Source: Acanthopleura granulata
Taxonomy: Eukaryota > Mollusca > Polyplacophora > Chitonida > Chitonidae
Length of the DNA: 64,000 bases
Reading direction: 5' to 3'
Assembly (NCBI GenBank): GCA_016165875.1
Contig: JABBOT010000003.1
Span: forward strand, 24,818,441 to 24,882,440
In this document: one piece after another, positions 1-13,100 of the stretch
Layout of the letters: every line of letters starts with the position of its first letter
How positions within the stretch are numbered: the first letter of the stretch is position 1
Position numbers and translations under genes: made by a program
The notes under the pieces: generated by a model
Seen by the model: the letters and a program-made list of their open reading frames with translations, nothing else
Databases searched by the model: none
What the model was told of the DNA's origin: nothing

Positions 1-278
1 ACAGACTGACGCGTTCGGTGAGGGTCATTTATGCGAATATCTATCTGTAGGTTAAATGTGAGGAAGTTCGTGGATCCACAAGCCACTGGCTACACAATTC
101 TGATTTTCTTCTCCTAATGATTGTCGTAGTGTAAAACTCTTCAGTGCACATCGTTAAACCACGATCTAATAAATATATCTTGCACTCGGCAGCAGCATTT
201 CTGGTCCTATTTTCTGATGGAACATTTCACAGTTCGTCAGTTAATGCATCAGTATGGACTGACTGGTATATAATTTAG

Positions 279-788
279 TTATACGATATTCATTCGCCCG
301 CTACAGATGTGCGTTTCCGTCAGATACTGGCCGGTTTCCTTTGACCATAATGCTGGCTGCCGTCGTATAAGTGAAATATTCTTGAGTCGTAAAACACCGT
401 TCAATAAGAAAATTAACTGTTTAATTCGCTCGCACTGAAATCTGATGATATGACTGTCCGTCTGGCCTGCAAGGTCTATACTGTAAATGCTATGGGTAAG
501 GAGAGGAGCCGTCCCAGGTCGAATGATATAGGTGCTCGCGTACATTTCAGTCGCCAGGACACGAGGTATGGGTTCACCTGGATTCTCATAGGCCATACTC
601 AAGGTTAAATTCATGTCCGGAAGAAACGCGCGGACCACAGGGCATATGAGAGCACTGCTCCAGGTATTTGGCGAACCTAATTGAGGGCCGATACCGTATA
701 TACTGGTTATAGAGCTGAATTCAAACCGACTCCAGTATACCACTTGACGGGATATGGCCCTTGTAAATACATTGACGAAGACTACCAA
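279..788 (-). CDS. Unrecognised open frame, possible exon; 3' third is SINE
   Basis: An uninterrupted 169-codon frame. The last roughly 40 codons come from the SINE fragment at 331-404 and its flank. The upstream roughly 120 codons (for example SMAYENPGEPIPRVLATEMY) are compositionally protein-like, but I recognise no family and see no convincing splice sites. It could be a lineage-specific exon or a chance frame. Confidence 0.2.
   Translation of the reverse strand: MVVFVNVFTRAISRQVVYWSRFEFSSITSIYGIGPQLGSPNTWSSALICPVVRAFLPDMNLTLSMAYENPGEPIPRVLATEMYASTYIIRPGTAPLLTHSIYSIDLAGQTDSHIIRFQCERIKQLIFLLNGVLRLKNISLIRRQPALWSKETGQYLTETHICSGRMNIV
331..404 (+). mobile_element. SINE family 1, fragment
   Basis: Carries the core in the orientation TATAAGTGAAATATTCTTGA, followed by AAAACACCG. 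In this and later SINE entries the strand is the SINE's own transcription sense, with the tRNA-like head first. Confidence 0.75.
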
Positions 789-2751
789 AACTTCGCCAAA
801 TTAGAGGATTTTTAAAGGCACGTAAATTTCATAAAACCTTACCTTTGGCGCTAAGACATACACTTTCGAGTAGGATATCATTCCTGCACTTCAAGACAAT
901 TTCAGAACACCTTACTAGGATCAACAAGACTCTTGGAATCAGGAAAAAGGAGTATCCGGTAACTTTTAAGTCAGGGAAGAAATTTAGATCATTTGCGGTA
1001 TTTGCACACTAAACGTATCTGACGTATTGTGTTTTAACCAAAAATGTTCCGCCGAGTTATCTTTGATGTCTGGGTCGTGAAAACTAAATACTGTAGATAC
1101 CGAAAGTATTTCGCTTACACAATATACCATTTAAATTGTTTTAATGGTGCTGGGTGAATTTGTCACATCGTTATTGATCTATTATAATTTTTGATGGTGA
1201 CCTCTTCACATTCAACTTATTGCACAGCAGTTATGTCATAGGCAGTATTGCACGCTGTGATATAATTGTATGACGCAGGCGATGTTTCATACAGGAACAC
1301 TTACGTATTAAGTTCACATACCTTACGGTACTCTTTTATTGCATATATATATCAACGTTTGAAGTAACCGGTTTGGGCATTTTTATAAAATTCAGACTGT
1401 TGGCTGTGAAAGAATCAACTAAAATTAGCTAAATAAGAACTGAAGCTTCGGAAAGGAATGTTCTTGAACAGATTTGGAACAGGCCTGCTTTATGGGCCGG
1501 TTAATATTTAGCTTTTTTCTCCTTCTAAAATAGGCCTACCATCGTTCTGAAAGAAAAGTGTGTGTCTTGAAACCAAGATGACATAAAGATGATAACATTT
1601 TTTTTTTGTCTTGGTCTAGTTTGATGACTGTAATTTACCGGTGTCTGATTAATGATTTATAGATACGCTCTCGCCGACAGAATGAAGGTGTGACCTTACG
1701 GCTTCTGATTTCCACAACACAGAATATAACTAATTACATATTGAAAAATAAAAAATTTGAGCTTTAGAAATACGATGTTGTTATGGTAAATTTTACACCA
1801 TAAATACATACCTCATTGCCAATATCACTTTAGAGTACCATTTACAGGATATGCAGAATAACGCATTAAAAATACAAAACAATTTTATTACGAAAAATGG
1901 AAATCAGTATTGCCAGCAGTAAACAAGAAACGGAAAGAAAAAGACAATATTTTCATGGCACAGCTCATATACCTTCATGAAAAGCACTAGGTTGCATCCA
2001 AAGTAATACATGATATTGTACGAGGAAATTGGACAGTTAGACCATTTAACGTGTTAATGGTTGTTTTTAGCACATAATAACAGCCATAACGGACTTAAGC
2101 ATACACTTACTTTACTGTCTCGTTAACAGGTTTTGAATAATTTAAAAATACGTTTCCTCATTCGAGGAAGTACTTATTAAAGGAATTTGTAATTTCGTAT
2201 AAACTGCTGGCAAGCACTATTGCATTGTTGCATGCAGTACAAATAAAACAAGTTCTTAAATGTTATGAACGTTGCGATTTAAAGTAATTTAAAAGCAAAA
2301 TGATGTTGGCACGTTAAATCTGAAAGAAAAGACGTCCGAATGTCACTGAAAAGTGGTGGCACATAACGCTGAACATGTGATGATGTACTACCGAATGACA
2401 GACGTCACACGATATCTAAAGAGGCATATACGTCCATTTATGTTAAAGCAGGCAGATCCTCCATCTTTGAAAGCACTATGGATTTACGCAGTTGTATTGA
2501 ATCACATAATAAAATACACACACAAATATACAGTCAACATTGCAATTATCATAAACGTGGAACTCTCTTTTCTTTGTTACAGTAATGAGCTATAAGATCA
2601 GTCAACACGATCTGGTAATTTACATAAATGTTTTTGTGATGAGCGCATAGGACAAGTGACGCTAGTTATATGTACATTATGTCATGATAGTTAAGTATTT
2701 ACAATATGTTCCTTGTAGCACTTGGTATATAGATGAACATCATTCTTAAAA

Positions 2752-3130
2752 CTTCATACACTGGATATCTACACAACATTCTCCCATCTCTGTAAGACTG
2801 GATTTCTACAAATTCTGACCCAAACTTGAAACATGTAACATTGGACATCTACATTATTCATTATTCCCTCAACTGTCTAACACTGCATATCTACACAATA
2901 TTCCCTCAACTCTCTAACACTGCATATCTACACAATATTCCCTCAACTCTCTAACACTGGGTTTCTACGGAGTATTCCTGCAAATATATAACATTGGGCA
3001 TCTGCATAGTACGCCCTAAAACCTGAAAGACTGGGTACGCAACACAATAGACGTTCCCTTGACATGTCATACTGCATATCTAAATGAACTTGGCATTGCC
3101 TCGAACATGTAACACTACATGGGTATAACG
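2752..3130. repeat. Degenerate ~38-bp tandem repeat
   Basis: Units of the type ACACTGCATATCTACACAAT followed by ATTCCCTCAACTCTCTA. Three adjacent units near 2878-2965 are almost identical; the outer ones have decayed. Confidence 0.8.
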
Positions 3131-3159
3131 TACAGAGCTTTCTCTACCATACATGATAA

Positions 3160-3800
3160 GTTTCTCATGCAGCTGTAAATAGAGCATGTGGAGCGCCACT
3201 ATATGTTTAAGAAATCATTCGGAGGATAGCTTTCTCTTTGAAATGCAAGTTTCTCCATCTTTCCCCATCTAGATGTAACTACATGTAGTAGAGCAAGCCT
3301 GTGTTCAGGGAATCGTGTATGGAGTAGTGTTTCCCATCTACATGGCAAGTTTCCCCACCTGTAACCGATAGAAGGCGCCTATGTTCGGGGGATCGTATGG
3401 ACGATAGTTTTCTCCCTTTCCCCAGTTGTAACTAGAAGACTACTCCAATGTTCAGGGAGACCATACGTAGGACAATATCTATACATAGCATATTTCCCAA
3501 GTTGTATAACTAGTAGAGCACGCCTACCCGGTCGGGGAATCATCCGGAGGACAGTTTCCTCCTCTGTACGTGCTAAATTATTCCCCAGTTGAAACTAGAA
3601 GAACACGTCTTTGTTCGGGGATTCGTGTGCGGTGGACAATTTTCCCATCTACATTTGTAACTAGTAGACCACGCCTATGTGCGGGGAGTCGTGGGCGGAG
3701 GGCAATTTCTAATCCAAACATGGTAAGTTTCCCCAGTTGTAACTAGTAGAGGACGTTCAGGGAATCATACGGAGGAGGACTGCTTCCTTCGCTTTCCTTG
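3160..3800. repeat. Degenerate ~85-100-bp tandem repeat
   Basis: Six or seven decayed copies containing GTAACTAGTAGAGCACGCCT, GTTCGGGGAATCGT, GGAGGACAGTTTC and AAGTTTCCCCAGTTG blocks in the same order. Confidence 0.75.
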
Positions 3801-6480
3801 GAGCTTGGTCTCACTTCCAATTGACCCAGAGGAGTCTAAAATAAAAACCAATACCCGACTAATTATAAACAATCACTTTATATATTAAACGCAGGTATTA
3901 GATAATCATTTACATATATGGCTCACCAGACAGCCCTTGTGCTAGTTTCGTGCTACTAAATGAGAAAAGATTCGAACGTTGATTTTTTTTACACGCGCTC
4001 TATAGCTATATAGTTTAATTTGACATGGTATTGAGACAGACACTTTAAAGATAAACATTTAAAAGTTTGCAAACAACTTGACATTGACGAAACTCGGTGT
4101 TTAGTCTATAAAAGTTAGTTCAATATATAACTTGACTTCTGCAAATACTGGCAGCTGCGCCCCGCTATAACCACAAACACCGTTTATTATACCATTGTGC
4201 AGTTATATATTTGTTGTCAGAAATCTGTATAGTAGAAGTGCTCGTGGATAAAGCTGAGGTTATACTGCATAGGCTTACACTTAACCGAATAGTATTCTTA
4301 AAAAAATTACTTTTGAGCAAATGCCATGCTTTATACCAGCCTCTGTTTGGTATATATTGTACCTTATATAAGTCAATCTGTGTGTATATGCTGTCCGTAT
4401 ATTGGTCGCCCATGGTGAAAATATTGATTCTGTTATATATTTATTTATTTCCTCATTTGGTGTTTAACGCCGCATTCAAGATTATTTGAGTTTTACTACG
4501 ACGGTCAGATACTCTTTAAAATAACTGTGTACAAATTTGCGCACTCCCAGTATATGCGAATCAGTGGTACACGTCGTTGTGCATGTATTACACAAAATGC
4601 ACCAACTGTGTACTGCTGGCACACAAAAATTATGTGGATGTGCATCTTTGTAACAATAATAGGTACCACTCGTACACAATAGTTTCAGAAAGTATACAGG
4701 TGGAAAAAATAAAAAAGACAAACCAAAAATGAAAAAATGACAAAACGCCGAGAGACCGATGTAAACAATTTGCCGCCCTTCGTCACTGGGACAAGCCACC
4801 TGACTTACAGCCGCTGCCCAAACGCGATTCCGACATTCTATACTTATATATGAACAAAAGGCATGAGTGCACAATAACAAGTTGCCTTCACATGACTGCT
4901 GGCTTTGGATGTATCTGTATCATACTGGCGGTGCCTTGATAAGTAGAAAGAAGATGTAGTGATTTCTTCTACGTTCTGAATGCCAAGGACATGTTAGTTG
5001 GGTTATGCACAGGGATTGAACATTGTACAGAGAACAACACAGGATAGAAAGCTACAGGACGAAGAAGTGGTAGGTAGGTATTAGTATTAAGGAACATTGA
5101 AAATGTAAATCCAGCTATAGTACATGAGCTTAAAGTTCGAAATAATTTAAAGCAAACAAAACAACAAGGCACTGCTTAAACCACTGTTTATGGGATACCG
5201 AGTAGCATCGATAATCTCGAATATGTGGTTCTATGTGACTCCTACATTACTGGGTTAGGCTTACCCAAAGGACTTAGCAGAGAGAAGAGGAGGGGATATT
5301 TGCTGTAGCTATAAACTTACGGCATTAATGTCCTCTAATTTCTCTTGTATCGTCTCTTTGCTACCTGTATCAAGCCATTACATACAAAATTTTCAGTTCT
5401 GCTATTTTCACCATAGTTACAGTGTTGAATGGAAGCATTATTCGGGTCGGTACGCTTGGAGTGAAGTGGTTATAATAGATAGATCTTAGCTGATATTAAA
5501 CTGTTTTGAACCTCCTGGGATGGAAACCGAATGACGTCGGATTGAACTATTTTATGCCAAGAGTTACTTCGTATAATTCATGTAGACCAGTTTTTAATTC
5601 ATTACTTAGTCAGCTACGTGTACAGACAGAAAAAAAATGGAGAACTTCTATAATTCTACGAAGAAATAAGACAAGCAAAGACAACAGGTTTATGGCTGGT
5701 TTTGTTATCACCATAGTCATTATATATGTTTATACACACCTCTTTTGCCTACTAGTCTGGTGGACATGACGGCGTTTACAGCCGCCCGGAACCTCCGTTT
5801 GGTGCCATGAGTTGTACTGTTTGTACCTGAATCAACCAACACGTATGCACTGTTTGAATCAATTCATGAATGAGTACAGTTCTGCCATACTGTGGTGTAT
5901 TGAATTTGAACCAAAAAAATATGATTATGGCGTAACGCCACGTCGGGAATATTTCGACCATACCTTGGCTTTACAAAGTTTAAAACTCTCTTGGCCACTG
6001 CATGCCAACGATTTGAATTTCATATTAAGTTTTGCACATTTAAAAACATCACGGAGAATGTATATTTTCAAGAATAAATGTGATTTAAACAAGTGTACAT
6101 TTTAGGTATAAACCTATAGAGCCCCGAAAAATATAAGAATAACTGCATAGTATATCACGTACATCATGTGAATAATTTGTAATGGGGAGCATAACCAGAC
6201 TGCTCAAACGGGGCCAAACTTATGCGCTGTATTTTATTCCTTTTTTCTTCTGACTAACAAGTGAGAACAAACACTCTTTTGTTCCGCAAAAATAAAACAC
6301 GAATCAGTGATTGAAGCAGCTACGGGAAACTATTTGCCGTGCACATCACACATGGTCCATTAGCAAAGAGCGGCAACTGTTTAACGGACTTGGCGTTTGG
6401 AGCCATTAGTCAAGCAGCACAACAAGCTGGCAATGCATCGTTTCTGGCGCTCTACATTTCACTTCATCGACCTTGATTTA
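3801..6480. other. Intergenic, no recognised gene
   Basis: Holds a SINE core at 4436-4506. Several open frames of 60-130 codons on both strands (the longest at 4482-4880, minus) show no domain or splice context, and I treat them as chance. Confidence 0.6.
4436..4506 (-). mobile_element. SINE family 1, core fragment
   Basis: TTATTTATTTCCTCATTTGG tail and TGTTTAACGCCGCATTCAAG core, diverged. Confidence 0.7.
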
Positions 6481-6483
6481 CTT

Positions 6484-6730
6484 AACATCTATTTATTTGA
6501 TTGGTGTTTTACGCCGTACTCAAGAATATTTCACTTTTACCATGGCTGCTAGGTATATGGTTGGAGGAAACCGGGCGGGGCTCGGGGAAACCCACGGCCA
6601 ATCCGCAGACTGGTGGTGTACGTTCCCCACTATTCGACCGCACAGGAAGCCAGCGTGAGCTGCGCATGAACTCACGATGATCGCATAGGTGAGAGGCACC
6701 TGGATCATTACACTGCATTGAGGCCCCGAT
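6484..6730 (-). mobile_element. SINE family 1, near full length
   Basis: From the A/T tail (CTATTTATTTGATTGGTGTT) through the core and a GGAGGAAACCGGGCGGGGCT block to a degenerate tRNA-like head near 6660-6725. It sits in the same sense as the aGPCR gene and ends about 20 bases from its stop codon, so it probably forms most of the 3' UTR. Confidence 0.88.
6492..6497 (-). terminator. Candidate poly(A) signal of the aGPCR gene, inside a SINE
   Basis: AATAAA on the minus strand about 255 bases past the stop codon, lying in the A/T-rich tail of the SINE at 6484-6730. It is the first AATAAA I see downstream of the stop. Use of the site is inference. Confidence 0.4.
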
Positions 6731-6750
6731 TTATATACCACATGCCTACG

Positions 6751-7165
6751 CTAATTAAATTCGTCAGACTCACCTCTGCTGGATTTCTGGCTGGTAAATG
6801 ACGGGAAAGAATGAGAGTTACAACAGAACAGCCTCTTCTGTATGTCCCGCTTCATCAGACAGAAAAATATGAAAATAAATAATCCCTGAAGGACGTTGAA
6901 AATGGTAAAGAGATATTGGAAGACAACCCTGGCGTCGCCTATTGCAAATATGGCGAAAACCCAAGTTAGGCCCAGAAGGATGAATACTCCGACAATTCCT
7001 CGCAACTGCTTGCTCAACGAGGTTGTCTCCGACTTGTTTAGCTTCTTTGACGACATTCCACATATCTGTCGAATAACCAGCGCAAAAATTATCGAGTTTC
7101 CAATGAGGACGATGGCAACCGGAGCCAGGAAAGTGACGTAAAAAGCGGTTCTGTTCAACCAACAT
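6751..7165 (-). CDS. aGPCR exon 20: TM5-TM7 and cytoplasmic tail
   Basis: Starts LCWLNRTAFYVTFLAPVAI (the conserved CW of loop 2, then TM5). It includes LRGIVGVFILLGLTWVFAIF (TM6) and YLFTIFNVLQGLFIFIFFCL (TM7). The tail KRDIQKRLFCCNSHSF ends at TAG 6751-6753 and is only about 26 residues. The CC pair is a possible palmitoylation site (inference). Confidence 0.95.
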
Positions 7166-10100
7166 CTGTAAACACAAGGAAGCACAAAGTTACTGTCGGT
7201 TTGTGCCAGAAATACATGTTGCAATATATCTCTCGAAAAGCTTAATAGTCAAAACTAAAATATGAAACAGCGAACGCGGTTACCATATATTGAAAAACAA
7301 CTCTCTCAAGGATCTGTAGTTGTCCTGATATACATGGAATCCTCAAGCTGTCAGAAAATATCAGTTTTGAATATAATTTTCTTAAAATCGCTAATCACAT
7401 CAACCTAAAGCTCAAATTTAGCTACCATCATTTAGGAAACAAAGTAAGTAAAATTAATGACATGTCGTATCTGGACCGTCCGATAAATAATTTCGTGCCT
7501 TTCACTTTCGCATAGCGATTACTCTCTTTCGTTCGAACTTACAGCTTATCATTTGCTAGAATTCCATAGTTTCCTGTCTGGTTTACTCCAATAGTTACTG
7601 CCACAATCACCAACGGTACCCCTGGAACAAGTTGGCAAAGGAGGATAAGTAAGACGATTTGTTCTCGTATATCACAACAGAAGACTATCCCTTTTACTCA
7701 ATCCATAACTGTACTATAGAACCTCTACTAAATAACACCAACTCATGTTTCTTTCGCCTTCCTGTCCGTAAATATCTCAACATAACACTTTCGAGTTAAT
7801 CATCGACCCTATGTACTATGTGGTTTGGAGGAAAGACGAACGTTTTCTTAAAAAGCATGCAATGAATGCGCGCCACACTGTTACTGTGTCATCGTTATAT
7901 CTGTTTATTTATTTGACTGGTTTTTTATGCCGTACTCGTGTCATCGTTACAAACTTACCCCATCCAAACAACATGGTCTTCAGCAGAAAGTGCCGGAAGT
8001 AAGTTCGGAAGACAAGAACCAGGGCCAGATACATGTAGAAGGCCTCTATGCTCATCCAAGCCATGGACGATAAGAGAAAATAGTGCATCAGGATTGCAAT
8101 CGCCTAGGAAAAGAAAATGTTTAGCTTACATAAAAGCGTAGTAAGTATAACAACACACCCTGGTCATTATGAAAAAGGACAACAGCTTTAACTAAAAAAA
8201 TTTCAGGGGAATAACTTAATAAACACAAGAAGGGACAGTGGAAAATGGGAGACAAAAGCATTTTCGTTTATAACTGGAAAGGTATTTGTTTATTGCCTTT
8301 GTTGCACCATTGGCACAGGCAGTTTACTACACTGTCATTTCCGACTGAAGAAGGCACTTCAGGGTATGTTCCTAAAGGACCGCCTTTTATATAAAAGATA
8401 ACAGATTTTAGGTTATGAAGACCGACAACAGAACATGTTTTTCCTTTGTCGTTTTCTGGAGACGTTCTCCATGATATGGGATTGCTACCTTGCACAAGGC
8501 TGGGTTTTCCAGGGCATATATCCCAATAATGAAGGTGACATTGACACACGCCAGAGCTAGGCAGAGGTTGAGCAATATCTTTGATGGCGTGTCTCTTCTC
8601 AATTTGCTGAAATGGAAATCAAACATGATCGTTTGCAGCTATACAGTTCACTGCTTGTCTGAAGAGTTGCAACTAATGCACCATTGCAATTCATCTACTT
8701 TGATCTGGGCATGTAGTAATTTTAGACTTTTGTTTAATTTCGAATTGTCGACAGGGATGCCTATTTGTTAGGTTGCCCGGTGATAACGCATTCATGGATT
8801 CCATTATGTTCGATTTATGACAAACCCGTGCAACTGTAACAGCCGCAAAGATTACATAAACAAACAATTATTTTAACGAGTATACTTGTTCTGCTAATAT
8901 GTTTTATTTCGTTGCAAGGCATGTTCTCCTAAAATGTCAACATATTATCTGCGTACGTAATAACTTTTCATTTGAAGCAATCAGTGTCGTTTCTCTATAT
9001 GGTTTCTTGTCTTTTGTCGGTGAACCTGATCTTGATTTTGAGGAATAATGCATTTGTCAGCTCAACTACTATAAAAACAAGGATTTGCCCTACCTGAAGA
9101 GGCAGTATATGATAATCGTCAGCACGAGTGCCAAGAAGGAAATGGCGCAGCCGATGTAGGAAAGCAGAGTGAGAACAACCGGATGTTCAGTGCCGCTGTC
9201 ATACACGTCCTGCGAACAAATACAAGTATTGCAAGCTTTCCTCTACACTTCTGAACACAGCTTCTCCCTGGCCAGCAATCAACCCTTAAAACCAAACGGC
9301 TACCTTATCTTCCCTGCTAGAATCGTGCCTCATAATTTGTGAGCGTTCCGTAAACACATATCGTCGACATACTCATCACCTGCAAGCATCTTGTCAAGCA
9401 GTTAACTTTCAAGGTCAAGTGTAACGCTATGACGGTAGTCACATTGTGGTCAGGAAGCATACAATAGCTGTGGCCAAAACTGAAATGACAATAAACCGTG
9501 AGCTTGCACAAGACAGAATCTAGTATTCAAAGAGTCCATACACGTCAAAGTAGTGTTTTTCTCTGTAGAAATGCTCTCTAGTTACAGATCTTGTTCAAAT
9601 TATAACAGGTCTATGTCATGTTCTATGGTGAACAATTCTAATGGTTCTAAGACGCGGATCAACCAACTGCACCTTTGTGGTACTTAATACAGCTTGTTTT
9701 TTCGTATCACGTCGAACAGATATCCTAGATAAATCTGTTGTGGTTCAAATTGGTTTGTATATTTTGCACTATTTGTGTTTGTTCACACTACTCACCATCA
9801 GGAGGGCGAAGTTTGTAAGGTGGTCACACTGGCAGATTGTGTGACTCCCGTTGATATATTCTCTCGCCCGACATCCCCGGCTTGACCACGCCCCAGTCAC
9901 AGTGTCCCAAAACACACACTGGGGGTTACTCAAGTTCTGAAAATTGCAGAGCAAACAAAAAACATGCCTGATGCGTTTTACACTCAGTTTTCATAACTTT
10001 CATGATACTGGCTGTGTTTTTATTCACTGTCATAAATGAATACAGGTGACCAAAAATGAAATCCAAGCGGTCGCAATAAAATATTCACTGTCACCTTCAA

Positions 10101-13100
10101 CTGAATATATGCAGGGATATCAACGAAACTGTACATATAACTTAACACAACCTGGGTCTCTCATTGGAAGAAGAAAAAGAACACAAATAGAAATGCTTCA
10201 GAGAGGTTAAATACAACAATTTCGACACTTGGTCGCATCTCCTTGTTAACGATATGGCTCGTATAGAGCATGAGTTACGTTCCCGTTCTGAAACATGGGT
10301 TACTTCCTCGCCTCTGAGAATTAACTGCAGGAACACAGCCAACGAGTCACTTATAGTAATATCTGGATAAGAGCCACCATGGATATGACACGCCTTCGAC
10401 CAAAAAATCCCGTATTCATCCACGTATCTTCCCCAAAACCTTTTGCCAAATTTCAGGAATATCTGCTGAGAACTTTAGAAATTGCGTTGATAACGCCACA
10501 GTTCATGCAAGTCCAAATCTTAACTTCAAACGGCGATGATTTGGAAATTAACTGACGGGATGGATTGAAAAACAATGTACACATCTACAGAGGCCATTGA
10601 AAACTGTAGTTAAGCTGGCGTTGACAAGATTATAACAGACGTACAGACTGGAGGACAGACAGACAAGAGGACTGAGTTAATCACCCCCTCCTTTCCCACC
10701 TCACCCTACCCCAAACAACACTCGAGATGAAAATGATCAGCTCAACTCTCAAGTAAACTGTGTTTTCAAACCCAGCTTTCGCTGGTTTACCTGTGTCATT
10801 TTCTGGCACAGTTATTTTCCATCCACGGAGTGTGTCATTGTATCTTACCTGTACACGGTGCCTAAATGTCATGACTACGGGATCCTGTAGATCTGTGAGA
10901 GTCAGGTTACCAATCGTTACGGACACCACCCGGCTGTTCACTTGTGTTAGATTTTTATGGTCTAATGTCACACTCTCATCACCCATCGTCGCATCTTGGA
11001 TAGCCTGTAATATTAATGCAATTCGAAAATTAAAATGTGTGCCGAACTCTCTTAAGCGACACAATTTGTGGCAGCTTAGTCGCTTACGAAAACAAACAAA
11101 AAAAAATGATTCAACATAAGACATTCGATATGGCTCCTGCAAATTGCACGTTGGATTTACAAATCCTAGTATGTGTTTCCCAGACAACTATATCAGAGAA
11201 GACAAAAAACCGCAAGAAAGAAAAGAACCTTCGACAGCACCATGGCATGCTTATGTAATTAACAGCATGATATCATTCAATAAACAACACATTTTTTACT
11301 TCGTCATTACAGTTGAAACGTTACAACGCTAAGTCTTCTTCAAGTGCCTTTAGTGATATTAAACTGCTAAATGTTTCTTTGATGAATCCGATTCAGCCTA
11401 CCTTGAAAAAGGTGTCATTCTCATGTAGAATGAAACTGACGCGGTTCCCACCTGCCAAAGAGCTGTCGTTAACGCCTGAGAACAGCGTGGCTGGCAGGCT
11501 GACAGAATCCTTATCCGTGACTCCATCACTAACCGTGGACGACGCATTTCTCAACAAAACCTGTGCAACACAGGGTGTACACCTATATAAACGGGGTTCC
11601 AAATGTCTGATACCGCGAATAGTTCTATGTAAAGAGTTTGAGAATAAAGGATGAAGAGTCAGTATTATTAGAACTGGACAAAAGAAAAATTTCCCGTCAT
11701 TACGCTCTTGTCTATTTATAATGGCGTTCAACACTTTAGTTCCCAAAGGAATATGTAAATTTTATTTATTTACCTGATTGGTGTTTTACGCCCCACTCAT
11801 GAGTATTTCTCTCACACGAGGCTGACCAGCATGAATTTTGGTGGGGGAAAACCAGGCAGAGATAGCCTCGGGGAATGCTACGACCAACCAGCCGGTTAAA
11901 CTTTTGAACCGAACTTTTCGAGCCAGCGTTGCTATGTCTTGAATTCAAACATGTGGCGGAAGCTGGAATTCAAAACATGGTGGCGTGGGTTCGAAAAGTT
12001 CGGTTCAAAAGTTTAAACGGCTGGATTACTGTTGAAAGATGATTTACCGGTGCCGGTTTTGTCATGTTTACGTTCAGGTTGACTCAAGAAATCGGCTCAT
12101 ACCAAATGTAAGGTAGGGTTCGAGCTGTTATTTGTAGTGAAATTTTCACTGTGGACTTCTATGGGACCGGTACTGGGCGCTACGGTAACCTATTTAGGCG
12201 ACCAGCTAGCTGTGCTACTTTCGGTATGTGTTTATGCCATTATAATGATGATTAACAACGTCACTTGTCGTAAATGCGACGATACATTGGTGACTTTTCT
12301 CCCCATTATAAAAACGAGAACACTCTCTCTAAGTGACTCACCGACGCTTTCCCCACCATCTTTCTGTCAGCCTCCAGAGTGATGTTGTTGAAATCAGAAT
12401 GATTAATCTGTTTGACCACAATGGCCAGATTAGGATGTATTTCCTCTATCGGGGAATTTTGTAACTTGACGTGAGCGGCGAAATCATCTATCGTCTTAAG
12501 ATACCTGTAATATTCAAGTTAGTCTCGTAACAGGACCTGCATAGTAAATTCTATCCATTCCACATATACTGCATGTATATGGGAGAGGAAGAAGACAAAA
12601 AAAAAAGCTGCCGAAATGAGATTTTCTGTTCGTGTTTCTCAGATTTCTCAGCTATTATTTTAATTCTTTAAATATTTCTTTTTTATACGTTAATTTATTT
12701 ATTTCACTGGTGTTTTACGCCGTACTTAAGAATATTTCACTTACACGACAGCGGCCAGCATTATGGTGGAAGGAAACCTGGCCGAACTCCGGGGAAACCA
12801 ACGACCACCCGCAGGCCCCAGATCAAATACACTCTCTTCTTTGTAAATATAGGAAATTCATGCATAAGTAGAAATAACATGGCGACATACCGCTTGGCAG
12901 ACTGAAATTTACGCTCTGCACCAACTAGGCTTTCCTTCGGGATCCGGAACATGTTACTCATAGCAGACACTGTGTTGTTTATCACATCGCGATCTTGAAC
13001 ATTTATGCTGAGCGAGAGCAGTTCTGTGACAATCTTCACTGCCTTCTCAAAGTCCAGCTCGCTGAACTCTGAACTCCTTGCAGACAGCTCCATTATACGC

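Larger units (their letters stand above)
1..2750. other. Intergenic, A/T-rich, no recognised gene
   Basis: Apart from the SINE fragment and the weak frame at 279-788, I see no exon, RNA gene or repeat that I can name here. Confidence 0.6.

Noticed and set aside
4482..4880. 132-codon minus frame
   Set aside because: Cys/Thr/Phe-rich without domain, signal or splice context; overlaps other chance frames.
6509..6741. Overlapping frames of 61-73 codons near 6.5-6.7 kb
   Set aside because: They lie entirely within the SINE copy.
10142..10423. Minus frame containing RCDQVSK, like the LRRCT exon
   Set aside because: The match is seven residues only, and the exon 14 to exon 15 junction is already complete and in phase without it.
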